From contig JAFSIC010000043.1 in the NCBI GenBank assembly GCA_017439985.1, positions 62,001 to 126,000 on the forward strand: 64,000 nt of DNA, in the 5' to 3' direction. The notes under the pieces are model-generated. The model saw only the letters and a list, made by a program, of their open reading frames with translations. It made no database searches and had not been told where the DNA came from. Of the stretch, positions 42,717-51,593 are shown in pieces. Numbering within the stretch: position 1 is the first letter of the stretch; each line of letters starts with the position of its first letter. Both the position numbers and the translations under genes were made by a program. This stretch comes from Oscillospiraceae bacterium. Its GTDB lineage: Bacteria > Bacillota > Clostridia > Oscillospirales > Ruminococcaceae.

Positions 42717-43954
42717 TCTTCTGTTTTGCAACTTTTCTTTCCATGAGCAAGGGCCAATGCCCAATAAAAAAGATAGGCAGCCTCCGTGCGCAGGGATGAA
42801 TTGTAAATCAAAATCAATAGTGCACAAACGGACAGCACACGACCGGTTTGACAATGGATGACATTGCCTCCTCTGCGCTGATTTCGGGCACAAAGATGCT
42901 CATTGAGAACGAAAAATCCAAAAACAAACAGTAAGCCCACCCAGCCCATCTCCAGATACAGAAAGGCTGTTGATAACCAGGTATAGTGAGAGTCACCGTA
43001 ACGCTGATAAAAGCTTGTATTCAGCAGTTCAAAATGGGATGTTTCGCAGTTTCCAAGTCCCAGACCAAAGAGTTGGCTCAGTGGGTCCTGCAAGAACCAT
43101 TCGTTAGCCAGTGGGATCACCGTCAGGCGATTAAAATCTCCGCTGGATGTATAGCCACGACTGCTGATTGCTGCTTTCAGCAAACCTTGCGGAGACAAAA
43201 CTTCCGTAAATTCCGGATAAAGTCCTATTAAAAGAATCGCCGCGCCAATCAGTCCCCCGCTTCCCAACAATATAAGGAGTGCACTGCGCCGGGAGGGGCG
43301 ATTGAGCAGCAACAGCAAGACTGTAATGAGGGCAAACTCTATATAGAAAATCTTCAGTTCTGCCAAAGCTGACAGCAGCAGCGCTGACGAACATTTCATT
43401 GAACAGCTGAGCAAATTCTCTTTCCCATTCAGGAAGCGACTCAAACTACGGCTGACAATGACAACAAAGAACAGATTGCTGTATGCATTGCAGCCTACTT
43501 CTGTACCGAAAATTCCGCCCAGATTGTCCTGACCCAAACCAAGAACAGCAAACTGATACAAACTCAGTGCCAAATTAAGCCAAAACAGTAAGTCAAAGAC
43601 GCGAAACACAGCTTCCGCATCCTGCTCGGTCTGAAACAAACAGACTGCCGCAAAGAACGGATAAAAGCGGAAATTATTCCTTGCACCCCACAGATAGTTG
43701 ATCATCGAACGATAATGAAACAAATATAAGAGCGCTGATGTCAGTACAAAAGCCAGCATCCAATACAGCAGCGGGCGAATGGGACGAAAATCAAGTTCTC
43801 TCCGATATAAAATCAGTAAAGCCAACAGAGCACACCAGCCAAGGTCAAGTACATATCGGCAGCTATATGGCATAAAACTGAGAAAAAACGGCAGCAATCC
43901 AAGCAGGAAAATGATATACTCGGCGAGACTGCGTTTACGAATCCGAAGATGCAT
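42698..43954 (-). CDS. O-antigen ligase/polymerase-like membrane protein (Wzy candidate)
   Basis: 418 aa with about ten to twelve hydrophobic helices and a large loop near 300-350 containing GLGLGNCETSHFELL and GDSHYTWLSTAFLYLEMGWVGLLF, the type of loop found in Wzy/RfaL proteins. It is last in the polysaccharide operon and overlaps the GT2 gene by 20 bp. Wzy polymerises repeat units at the outer membrane face (here, the outer face of the single membrane). Sequence conservation in this family is low, so the call is by topology and context. Confidence 0.78.
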   Translation of the reverse strand: MHLRIRKRSLAEYIIFLLGLLPFFLSFMPYSCRYVLDLGWCALLALLILYRRELDFRPIRPLLYWMLAFVLTSALLYLFHYRSMINYLWGARNNFRFYPFFAAVCLFQTEQDAEAVFRVFDLLFWLNLALSLYQFAVLGLGQDNLGGIFGTEVGCNAYSNLFFVVIVSRSLSRFLNGKENLLSCSMKCSSALLLSALAELKIFYIEFALITVLLLLLNRPSRRSALLILLGSGGLIGAAILLIGLYPEFTEVLSPQGLLKAAISSRGYTSSGDFNRLTVIPLANEWFLQDPLSQLFGLGLGNCETSHFELLNTSFYQRYGDSHYTWLSTAFLYLEMGWVGLLFVFGFFVLNEHLCARNQRRGGNVIHCQTGRVLSVCALLILIYNSSLRTEAAYLFYWALALAHGKKSCKTEENRTRH

Positions 43955-44960
43955 GACATCTCTCCTTCCAACATTGACATTTCAGCATGAGAAGGCACAG
44001 ATTTTCGCAGCGATGCTTCAGCAAAATGCAAAACAGACGCTTGGCTGTACTCATGGGGCGATAGTCACAGTGATGCAGTGCATCCTGTAAGCAAGCGTCT
44101 CTAAAAATCATTCGCAGTTCCTCGTCCTGTTTTGTGAGGCATAACTGCTTCATAAGACCCAGGCAGTTGTTTATGAAAGGATTCCCCACAGTATCCAGAA
44201 CTGTCTGAGGGTAGGCTTTTCTTCGACATAGGGCCAGCATCTCCCGATAACAATGGCAACAGCGCTCAAAGCGTTTTGCTTCATGGCTTCTGCTGAGAGA
44301 ATTCGCACGCTGACGGTATCGGTAGAGAGTTTGAGGAAGGAGGGTCACGCTGTGAACTTCAGACAGCAACTCCAACAGAGAATAGTGATCTTCCGAAATG
44401 ATCTCCCGTTCCGATACGAAACGCCACTGACTGCGGCGGAACAAATCTGCGGAATAAAGCAGAGACCATGCGCTGAAGCAGCAGTTTTCCCCACGAAGCA
44501 AACGCGGAAGAAATTCATTCTGTACTGCTTCTCCATGGTAGGACTCTTCTTTCCGTGCACCACTGAAATGCAGAGTCCTGCCCTTTTCACTGATGGTTTC
44601 GCATCCAAAGCTGATCAGCTCCGCTCCATTTTTCTCAGTAGCTTTCACAGCCTGCTCCACAGCTGTAGGCAAAAGAAGATCATCGCTATCCACAAAGCAG
44701 ATGTAGTCACCGTGACTGCAAGCGAGTCCGCTGTTTCGAGCATAGCCGAGCCCTTCGTTGCTTTTGTGGAAAACTTGAATCCTTCTGTCCCTCTCCGCCC
44801 ACGCATCGCAAAGCAGCGGACTGCGGTCAGTCGAGCCATCATCGACCAGAATGATCTCCAGCTCTGTGTAGCTTTGCGAGACAATGCTTTCTACACAATC
44901 ATCCAGCCATGGCTCCACATTGAAAATTGGAACAATAACAGAAACCAAGGGCTTATTCAT
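43935..44960 (-). CDS. Glycosyltransferase family 2
   Basis: 341 aa from the ATG at complement 44960 (MNKPLVSVIVPIFNVEPWLDDC), with GGAGG upstream. GT-A fold: LVSVIVPIFNV, DDGSTDRSP (about 38-46), and the metal motif CFVDSDDLLLP (about 85). Inverting transferases using nucleotide sugars. The gene overlaps its upstream neighbour by 8 bp and its downstream neighbour by 20 bp. Confidence 0.93.
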   Translation of the reverse strand: MNKPLVSVIVPIFNVEPWLDDCVESIVSQSYTELEIILVDDGSTDRSPLLCDAWAERDRRIQVFHKSNEGLGYARNSGLACSHGDYICFVDSDDLLLPTAVEQAVKATEKNGAELISFGCETISEKGRTLHFSGARKEESYHGEAVQNEFLPRLLRGENCCFSAWSLLYSADLFRRSQWRFVSEREIISEDHYSLLELLSEVHSVTLLPQTLYRYRQRANSLSRSHEAKRFERCCHCYREMLALCRRKAYPQTVLDTVGNPFINNCLGLMKQLCLTKQDEELRMIFRDACLQDALHHCDYRPMSTAKRLFCILLKHRCENLCLLMLKCQCWKERCHASSDS

Positions 44961-46035
44961 TGTTACTGCCCTCCCTGTTTCTCTCACAGGTCGATAGCAG
45001 ATCCAGTGCGTCCTTACTGATGAGGCCCCTTCGATGAGCGCTCACAGCCGGGATCTCTTCCATGGAATACGGCTTACCGAAGGACAGGAATTTGTGCTTC
45101 AGCACCCACCATGCAGGAATCCAGATATACTTATGCATCGCCGGAGAAACCGAACCGATCATCCAGCAGTTTCGGGAACAGTTTCTCACTTCCCGACGGA
45201 TACACTCCGCCTGTTCGCTGTTCCACAGTTCATCCCACGACTGAGAATTGAGGTTTCCCATGACCAATTTTTCTCGCGTGCCGTTGCAAGGCATCACATC
45301 TCCGTACGGATCGATGAAAAAGGTATCAAAGCTCATGTCGCAGGGCAGCAAACGTTTTTGACCGTAAATATAGCTGATCAGCCCATGATTGAAGTAAGCC
45401 CGGAACCACTTTTTCGGACTGTTGGAGTGCAGCAGCTCATTGACCAATCGCTCCAGATTTTGTGCAACCATCGGACGATCATGGATGATATTGTTTGTTT
45501 CCACGAAGTAGAAGCTGTTGTGCAGACTTGCCGTAGCAAACTCCATACCCAATTCATCGGATAAACGATACAGCGGCAGCAAATCGGAAGCATTGCGGTC
45601 CTGTACAGTCATACCGAAACCAATGTCCTTCATCCCCATTTCTTTCAGAGTGTTCAGTGTTTCATATCCACGGCGGAAGCCATCGTCCAGACCACGAATG
45701 GCATTGTTGGTTTCCTCCAAGCCCTCGATAGAAATGCGTATCCCCAGCTGCGGAAATTCTTTGCACAACTCGATGATGCGCTCAGTGAAGAATCCATTGG
45801 TGGAAATAACGATACGATCGCTTTTCTTGTAGAGTTCACGAACAATTTCATGCAAGTCCTCCCGCAGGAAAGGCTCTCCTCCGGTGATGTTAGTGAAATA
45901 CATTGCCGGCAGTTTGCGTATGGTTTCCAAAGTCAGTTCCTCTTCAGGACGGGAAGGCTCTTTATAACGGCTGCACATGGTACAATGTCCGTTGCAGCGG
46001 TAGGTCACAATGACCGTACCGTTCAATTTCTTCAT
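44953..46035 (-). CDS. Radical SAM protein (SPASM-like C-terminus) within the polysaccharide operon
   Basis: 360 aa from the ATG at complement 46035, GGGAG upstream. N-terminal cluster motif C-NGH-C-TM-C (CxxxCxxC) in VTYRCNGHCTMC, followed by the ITGGEPFLREDL glycine motif and ISTNGFF. Further Cys are C234 in LLPCDMSF, C248 in DVMPCNGT, and CSRNCW, suggesting extra Fe-S clusters as in SPASM/twitch proteins. Radical SAM enzymes of this type modify peptides, proteins or sugars; in this operon a sugar or lipid-carrier modification is plausible but not shown. It is translationally coupled to GT genes on both sides. Confidence 0.88.
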   Translation of the reverse strand: MKKLNGTVIVTYRCNGHCTMCSRYKEPSRPEEELTLETIRKLPAMYFTNITGGEPFLREDLHEIVRELYKKSDRIVISTNGFFTERIIELCKEFPQLGIRISIEGLEETNNAIRGLDDGFRRGYETLNTLKEMGMKDIGFGMTVQDRNASDLLPLYRLSDELGMEFATASLHNSFYFVETNNIIHDRPMVAQNLERLVNELLHSNSPKKWFRAYFNHGLISYIYGQKRLLPCDMSFDTFFIDPYGDVMPCNGTREKLVMGNLNSQSWDELWNSEQAECIRREVRNCSRNCWMIGSVSPAMHKYIWIPAWWVLKHKFLSFGKPYSMEEIPAVSAHRRGLISKDALDLLSTCERNREGSNNE

Positions 46036-46036
46036 A

Positions 46037-47179
46037 TCAGCACTCCCTTTCCATGGATTCAAAAACCTTATTGTATTGGGCAGCGATGGTATCCCATGAA
46101 AATCGCTCCTGCACCCTATGCCTCAGCTGTGCACTGTTCTGTGAACCTACAAGCTCCAACTCGCTTGGGAACAAATCCTTTGATTTTCCGCAGAAAACAA
46201 GCGGAACCGCTGCCGACATCGATTCTAACCAGACCAGACTAAAGGCCTCGTAGTCCGAACTATGCAGGGTGGCTTCCGCGCAGTTATAGAGTTCGTTCAG
46301 TTCTGCTCCCGGCGGGATGATTCCAAAATAGCGAAGCTGTTCTGCAACGTCTTCCTGTTTCGCCAAGGCAAGCAGGTCACGATGGTAGCTTTCATCTACG
46401 ATACCTCCCGCATAACCAAACAGCAGATTTTTATCCGCTTTCAGCTGCGGCAGCAAATACTCCAGAGAGCGCCGCTGGCCCTTATTTTCATTGACAGAAC
46501 CCACCTGCAGCATCAAGCGGTATCCTTCCAATCCCCACTTTTGGCGCAGCTTCGCCTTTTCTTCATGGGACAGCGGACGATAAATCGCCGTGTTGACTCC
46601 ATTTCCAATACGATAAACACGTTCTTTCGGCATCTGCAGATTCTGCAAAAGATTCTCTTCCATCTTCTGATTCAGAACAAACACTATGTCCGCCGACTTC
46701 ATACAGGCTATTTCCTGATAATAATTTCGACGAAGGAGGGCTTCCGCCTCTGTCCACTCTCTGCTCCAATGTCCGTTATGATTGGTATAAACGATTTTCG
46801 CCTTTTGCCGCAGTTTATGGGGCGTCAGCACTTGGAAAAAGAACTGGTTGTACTGATTATGAAAGTGCAGAATGACCGGCTCTTTACTGTTTTTCAGAAT
46901 AGTCTGCAGTTTCTGCGTCAAAGAGAGAGAATACAGCACCCTTCGTGCTTTATGCAGCAAGCCCAGCCGAACATCGCTGTTCCTCAACCAAGCCGGAAAA
47001 GGAACTTCTTCTATCGGCACTTCACAATCCTTGCGCTGAGGGTCTTCCATATCAAGAATGGTCACATCTACGCCAAGTTTCTGCAGAGAGCAGGATAATT
47101 CATAGACTACTGTTTCCGTCGCCGCAGAGATTTTCGGTGGAATGGATGTATAACCCGTTCCGATTTCATAGCATTTCAT
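46037..47179 (-). CDS. Glycosyltransferase family 4
   Basis: 380 aa, GT-B fold. N-terminal MKCYEIGTGYTSIPPKISAATE and the C-terminal donor-site block EATLHSSDYEAFSLVWLESMSAAVPLVF (ExxxxxxxE) are typical of GT4. It retains configuration at the sugar transferred from a nucleotide sugar. The next gene begins 2 bp after its stop, and it overlaps the gene before it by 14 bp. Confidence 0.9.
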   Translation of the reverse strand: MKCYEIGTGYTSIPPKISAATETVVYELSCSLQKLGVDVTILDMEDPQRKDCEVPIEEVPFPAWLRNSDVRLGLLHKARRVLYSLSLTQKLQTILKNSKEPVILHFHNQYNQFFFQVLTPHKLRQKAKIVYTNHNGHWSREWTEAEALLRRNYYQEIACMKSADIVFVLNQKMEENLLQNLQMPKERVYRIGNGVNTAIYRPLSHEEKAKLRQKWGLEGYRLMLQVGSVNENKGQRRSLEYLLPQLKADKNLLFGYAGGIVDESYHRDLLALAKQEDVAEQLRYFGIIPPGAELNELYNCAEATLHSSDYEAFSLVWLESMSAAVPLVFCGKSKDLFPSELELVGSQNSAQLRHRVQERFSWDTIAAQYNKVFESMEREC

Positions 47180-48374
47180 GCTGACCTCCGTACAATTTCA
47201 TCAGACTGTTGTAGTAGCTTTCAGAGCTTTCAAGAGGGATTCTTCCCTTAGCGATGAGGCGTTTTTGTAAGTCCTCATCCTTCCACAAGCGCTCGATTTT
47301 CTCCGCCAAATCATCGGCATTTCCCGCTTCAAAAAGCAAGCCGGCCTCACTATAACGGAGCAGCTCCGGGATACCTCCCATTCGGCTGCCCAAAACCACT
47401 GTCCCTAACATCTGTGACTCCAGAATCGAGTAGGGACAATTCTCATGCCAAAGCGACGGAACAAGCGTCATCCTCGCTTTACGAATCAAATTCTCCAGTT
47501 CTTTTCCGCTGAGAAAACCAACAAATTTTGCATTGTTGACTTTATTGATTTCGACTTCAGCGGGGCCAAAACCTGCAAATACAAAAGGAATGTCGGGCAG
47601 CATTTTGGCGGCCTCTAAGACAGTGAGGGTCCCCTTTTCTTCGGAAAGATGTCCGAATTCCAGCACATAATCTTCTTTTTCAATCGGTTGATCCGTTTCT
47701 TTTTCTATGAAATTATGTAGTACGATGCACTTTCCCCGAAATCTTTTGTCGCACTCCAGTTTATTTTTCATAAATTCGCTGGGACAAATGATATAATCCA
47801 ATTCATCATAAGCCTTGCTGCATTTCCAAACCACCGCATCGATCACAGCCAACAGGCTTTTCAGGTAGGAGTTTTTCACACATTTTCTTCTCAAACAGTG
47901 GACTGGAGAGCGATTCAAACAGCGTTCGCAACACTCACCTTTTGAATCCAGGAGGCTATGATTGGGGCAAATGAGTTGATAATCATGAGCTGTACTGAGC
48001 ACCCTCAAAGAGGCAGAATATTTTCGGCGATAATCCCGAACTGCCAACAGCACGGACGGTGTCAGATGATACTGAATATTATTAAAATGCACCACATCCG
48101 GCTGAAATGTTTCCAGAACCCGATACAGTTTTCGCCGCGCTTCCCGACAGTAAATCACACGCAGGGGTGCTGACCAATTTTTTCGGATCCCTGTGGAAAA
48201 ATCAATGGCAGAGACCTCTTCTTCCGCGGAATTTCCAACAAGATTCCGTTGGTCCGCCATGCCAAAATACTCCACTTGATGTCCCTGCCGTTTCAGCAGG
48301 TCGCCCAAACGAAACAGATAGGTCTCTGTTCCGCCTTTTGGATAGAGAAACTTATTGACCAGCAGAATTTTCAT
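47166..48374 (-). CDS. Glycosyltransferase family 4
   Basis: 402 aa. Opens MKILLVNKFLYPKGGTETYLFRLGDLL (glycine-rich acceptor loop) and has VVHFNNIQYHL and the C-terminal SEEKGTLTVLEAAKMLPDIPFVFAGFG block with LWHENCPYSILESQMLGTVV. A Cys-rich stretch CCERCLNRSPVHCLRRKC at about 145-162 is a typical insertion in a subgroup of bacterial GT4. Overlaps the upstream gene by 23 bp. Confidence 0.92.
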   Translation of the reverse strand: MKILLVNKFLYPKGGTETYLFRLGDLLKRQGHQVEYFGMADQRNLVGNSAEEEVSAIDFSTGIRKNWSAPLRVIYCREARRKLYRVLETFQPDVVHFNNIQYHLTPSVLLAVRDYRRKYSASLRVLSTAHDYQLICPNHSLLDSKGECCERCLNRSPVHCLRRKCVKNSYLKSLLAVIDAVVWKCSKAYDELDYIICPSEFMKNKLECDKRFRGKCIVLHNFIEKETDQPIEKEDYVLEFGHLSEEKGTLTVLEAAKMLPDIPFVFAGFGPAEVEINKVNNAKFVGFLSGKELENLIRKARMTLVPSLWHENCPYSILESQMLGTVVLGSRMGGIPELLRYSEAGLLFEAGNADDLAEKIERLWKDEDLQKRLIAKGRIPLESSESYYNSLMKLYGGQHEML

Positions 48375-49491
48375 GTTTGTGCCTCCTGTTCAATAAAATT
48401 TCATATTGGTTCAGAGTCTGTTCTGTAACCGTATCCCAACTCTCCAACTTCGTACTTCGAGCCCTTGCTTTGCGGCGAAATTCCTCCACAAGAATCGGTT
48501 TGTCGCAGAGCTGTTGGAGGCAGTCTCTCAGTTCAAAACCTTGACCTACTTCCACGCAGCAGCCACTTTCTCCGATCACTTCCCGACACTCCGGAATATC
48601 CGAGGTAACACAGCAGGCTCCATGACTCATTGCCTCCAGAAGCGTCAACGGCATTCCTTCCAATGAGGACGGCAAAAGATACAGATAGCAATTACTGTAC
48701 AGTTCTTCCAGCAAACTCCCCTCCACAAAGCCTGCAAAAAGGATACGTTCCTCTCCTTCTGCCAAATTGTACAAATGCCTCACATAGTCATCACTGTCGG
48801 AGCTCGCCCCTGCAATGACCAGTTTCTTATCGGTTTTCAGATGAAGAAACGCCTCTATCAAGTGATGGACTCCCTTTTCCGGAACGAAACGTCCAACAAA
48901 CAGCAGATAGGAATCTCGTTCCAGACCGAAACGTTTCCGAATTTCATTTGGCGGAAGTTCTTCACTCCGTGAGCATCCATTGGGAATACGGACCGTCTGA
49001 CGCTGATATTTCTGCAGGAAATACTCTTCTGCACTTTGACTGAGAACGATGATCTCATCCGCAAAATGCAGAGCCATTTTCTCTCCCCAATATAAAAAAC
49101 GAGAAGCAAAGCTCCCCTTCCACTTTTCTCTGTCCCAATCCAGACCATGGATCGTTACGAGCACATATTTTCCAGTCAGCTTTGGCAGAAAACTGAAAAA
49201 GGCCGGACCTTCTCCATGAATATGGACAACGTCACAATCGCTGAACATGGCATACAGCGCAGCAAAAAAGGCAGCGCTGACCGCAGCCAATCCTTTTTCT
49301 CGAATCGTTGGAACTGTACGCAACTGTACACCGCGGTATTCGCTATACTTTTTTGAGCTGTTCATTCTGCGGTTACAGCACAAAACACGATGACCTTTTG
49401 CCGCCATTCGGGTTGCCAGCTCCTCCACAGCAACTTCTATCCCACCCGCTCTGGAGGGCAGGTCTTTTTGTCCGAACATGATAATATTCAT
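48352..49491 (-). CDS. Glycosyltransferase family 4 (DUF1972-like rhamnosyltransferase group)
   Basis: 379 aa. The start MNIIMFGQKDLPSRAGGIEVAVEELATRM is like the first-transferase group that adds a sugar such as rhamnose to the initiating hexose. Donor block SSLEGMPLTLLEAMSHGACCV near 285-305. It is second in the operon, 3 bp after the sugar transferase, which fits action early in repeat-unit assembly (inference). Confidence 0.9.
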   Translation of the reverse strand: MNIIMFGQKDLPSRAGGIEVAVEELATRMAAKGHRVLCCNRRMNSSKKYSEYRGVQLRTVPTIREKGLAAVSAAFFAALYAMFSDCDVVHIHGEGPAFFSFLPKLTGKYVLVTIHGLDWDREKWKGSFASRFLYWGEKMALHFADEIIVLSQSAEEYFLQKYQRQTVRIPNGCSRSEELPPNEIRKRFGLERDSYLLFVGRFVPEKGVHHLIEAFLHLKTDKKLVIAGASSDSDDYVRHLYNLAEGEERILFAGFVEGSLLEELYSNCYLYLLPSSLEGMPLTLLEAMSHGACCVTSDIPECREVIGESGCCVEVGQGFELRDCLQQLCDKPILVEEFRRKARARSTKLESWDTVTEQTLNQYEILLNRRHKHENSAGQ

Positions 49492-49494
49492 CGT

Positions 49495-50109
49495 TTACTC
49501 TCCATTCATGCTGAGCACCGCACCAACGGTAGAAAGTAGGATTTTACAGTCCACGGAAAAGGAACGCTCCCGCAAATATTTCAAATCCCAACGCAGCCAA
49601 TCTTCAAAACTCAGGGAATTTTTCTTTGGCTGTACCTGCCAATAACAGGTCATTCCGGGCTTGATGGAAAGACGTCGCTTTGCTCTTTGATCATATTTTG
49701 CAGCTTCATCCGGCATGGCCGGGCGTGGACCCACGGCGCTCATTTCTCCACGCAGAACATTCCATAGCTGCGGCAATTCATCCAAACTGCTCTTTCGCAG
49801 GAAACGTCCAAAGCGAGTGATTCGAGGATCGTTTTTGATTTTGAACACAGGGCCATCCATTTCGTTGTATTGTTCCAGCTCTTTTCTCAATTCTTCTGCA
49901 TTTGGGCACATACTGCGGAACTTGTACATCGTAAATAGCTTCCCGTTCTTTCCCACTCGCTGCTGTGCAAAAATAGGAGACGCACCGGGACTATCCAGCA
50001 CGATGAGCAGCATAATAATCAGCATTGGAACAGAAAAGAGCAGCAGATTAAACAAGGCAAATCCAATATCACATAGCCTTTTGAATCGGCTATAAAGGCT
50101 TTTCTTCAA
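49495..50109 (-). CDS. Initiating sugar transferase (undecaprenyl-phosphate hexose-1-phosphate transferase)
   Basis: 204 aa with a TTG start at complement 50109 and AAAGGG nine bases upstream. A short N-terminus with one membrane segment (about 14-38), then the PGT core: QQRVGKNGKLFTMYKFRSMC, LRKSSLDELPQLWNVLRGEMSAVGPRP and RLSIKPGMTCYWQV. It puts the first sugar phosphate on undecaprenyl phosphate, starting synthesis of an exopolysaccharide or capsule. Short, single-domain form, as in many Bacillota. First gene of the operon behind a clear promoter. Confidence 0.95.
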   Translation of the reverse strand: MKKSLYSRFKRLCDIGFALFNLLLFSVPMLIIMLLIVLDSPGASPIFAQQRVGKNGKLFTMYKFRSMCPNAEELRKELEQYNEMDGPVFKIKNDPRITRFGRFLRKSSLDELPQLWNVLRGEMSAVGPRPAMPDEAAKYDQRAKRRLSIKPGMTCYWQVQPKKNSLSFEDWLRWDLKYLRERSFSVDCKILLSTVGAVLSMNGE

Positions 50110-50163
50110 GGATCTTCACCCTTTCCAAACGACAAAATTCGACAAAAATACTAAATTAATTTG

Positions 50164-50193
50164 ATAATATCAGTTTGGCAAATAAACTGTCAA
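50164..50193 (-). promoter_or_regulatory. Promoter of the polysaccharide operon
   Basis: TTGACA, 18 bp, TATTAT on the minus strand. A 14-bp perfect palindrome TTTTTGTACAAAAA (50199-50212) lies directly upstream of the -35 and could be a regulator site. The rest of the gene-free stretch 50110-50415 is AT-rich and carries the promoter of the next plus-strand gene. Confidence 0.7.
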
Positions 50194-50351
50194 CTTGCTT
50201 TTTGTACAAAAAACGCATTTGTTATAGTTTGCAGACAAAAACCCTCATTTTTATACTTTTTCAAGTCAACATGCCATACTTTCCGTGCACTTTCATACCC
50301 ATCCTCAGTTCCATATTTCAGATGCAATCTCAAATTGTCAAGATGCTTACC

Positions 50352-50381
50352 TTGTAAAAGCGGCTCCTCCTGTGCTATAAT
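50352..50381 (+). promoter_or_regulatory. Promoter of the aminotransferase / aspartate-dehydrogenase-like operon
   Basis: TTGTAA, 18 bp, TATAAT on the plus strand, 35 bp before the start codon. Confidence 0.6.
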
Positions 50382-50415
50382 TTAACTCAGTAAAGAGAGG
50401 AAAGGCAGTGATCGG

Positions 50416-51591
50416 ATGCTTAATCAGAAATTGATCGATGAAGAGTATGGCTTTTTAGGAGACGCCATTTTCTTGAATGTTTCTCAGGTGGTAATGCCTC
50501 CAAAACGTGTGCAGGACGCATACCGCCGCTTCATGGACGATTATGTTGCCAACTTCGGCATGGATGTGGTTTCCCGTGCTTGGGATATTGTCAACAATGC
50601 CCGTCCAAAACTGCAGAAACTCATCGGTGCGAAAGAAGCCCATGAAATTGCTTTTGTGAAAAATACCGCCGAGGGTATTTCCATTCTCGCCAACGGTCTG
50701 ACCTACCATGAGGGCGATAATATCGTCATCGCCGATCAGGAACATCAGTCTGTGCTGTTCCCATGGATCGCGGTTCATGAACACTATGGTGTGGAACTGA
50801 AAATCGTAAAATCCGTCAATCGTGAAATTCCAACAGAGGACATGATCGCTGCCATCGATGAACACACCCGTGTGCTGATCGTATCTGCTGTGCAGTTCTC
50901 CACCGGCTTCTGCTCCGATTTGAAACGACTGGGCGAAGCTTGTCGAGAAAAAGGCGTTATCTTCGCCGTGGACGGCATTCAGGCTCTGGGCAGACTGCAG
51001 CTGAACGTACAGGACTGCCACATTGACTGGTTAGCTGCCGGCTCCAACAAAGGTCTGCTGGGCACATTGGGCGCTGGTTTCGTGTACTGCTCCGACCGTA
51101 TCGTAAAGGACATTATTCCTTGCTATGCCGGCTATCAGAGCACTGTCAGCCATGTTGCTCCACCATCTGTCACCACGGAATTCGACCATCTGGAATGGTA
51201 TCCTCACGCCCGCCGCTTTGAATCCGGCAACCTGAGCTACAACTGCATTGAAGCCATCTCCAACGGTGTGGATTTGATTCTGGAACTGGGTATCGAAAAC
51301 ATCGACGCTCACATCCGCAAATTGGAGAAACATCTGCGCGAGCAAATCTCAGATTTGAGCCTGCCTGTTGTACAGGCCGAGGACGAGAAGCACTGGGGCG
51401 GTGTGATTTGTGTGTACTACCCTGCTGAACACGAGGATGATGTCGTTCGTATTCTGCAGAGTCACAACATCTACTGCACTATGCGCGGCGGCTACATCCG
51501 CTTCGGTCTGGAATTCTATAATACTCTGGAGCAGATGGACATCGTTTCCGCCACACTCCATGAAATTGACGCCATAAACAAGGAGAAATAG
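50416..51591 (+). CDS. Class V aminotransferase-fold PLP enzyme
   Basis: 391 aa. Fold-type I PLP enzyme near cysteine desulfurases and isopenicillin N epimerase-like proteins. The PLP lysine is in AAGSNKGLLGTLGAGF (about residue 217), the pyridine Asp in FAVDGIQALG (about 193), and NTAEGISIL near residue 84 binds phosphate. The function of this branch (desulfurase, epimerase, lyase or aminotransferase) cannot be told. Only 2 bp separate it from the next gene, so the two products likely act together on an amino acid. Confidence 0.85.
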   Translation: MLNQKLIDEEYGFLGDAIFLNVSQVVMPPKRVQDAYRRFMDDYVANFGMDVVSRAWDIVNNARPKLQKLIGAKEAHEIAFVKNTAEGISILANGLTYHEGDNIVIADQEHQSVLFPWIAVHEHYGVELKIVKSVNREIPTEDMIAAIDEHTRVLIVSAVQFSTGFCSDLKRLGEACREKGVIFAVDGIQALGRLQLNVQDCHIDWLAAGSNKGLLGTLGAGFVYCSDRIVKDIIPCYAGYQSTVSHVAPPSVTTEFDHLEWYPHARRFESGNLSYNCIEAISNGVDLILELGIENIDAHIRKLEKHLREQISDLSLPVVQAEDEKHWGGVICVYYPAEHEDDVVRILQSHNIYCTMRGGYIRFGLEFYNTLEQMDIVSATLHEIDAINKEK

Positions 51592-51593
51592 AA

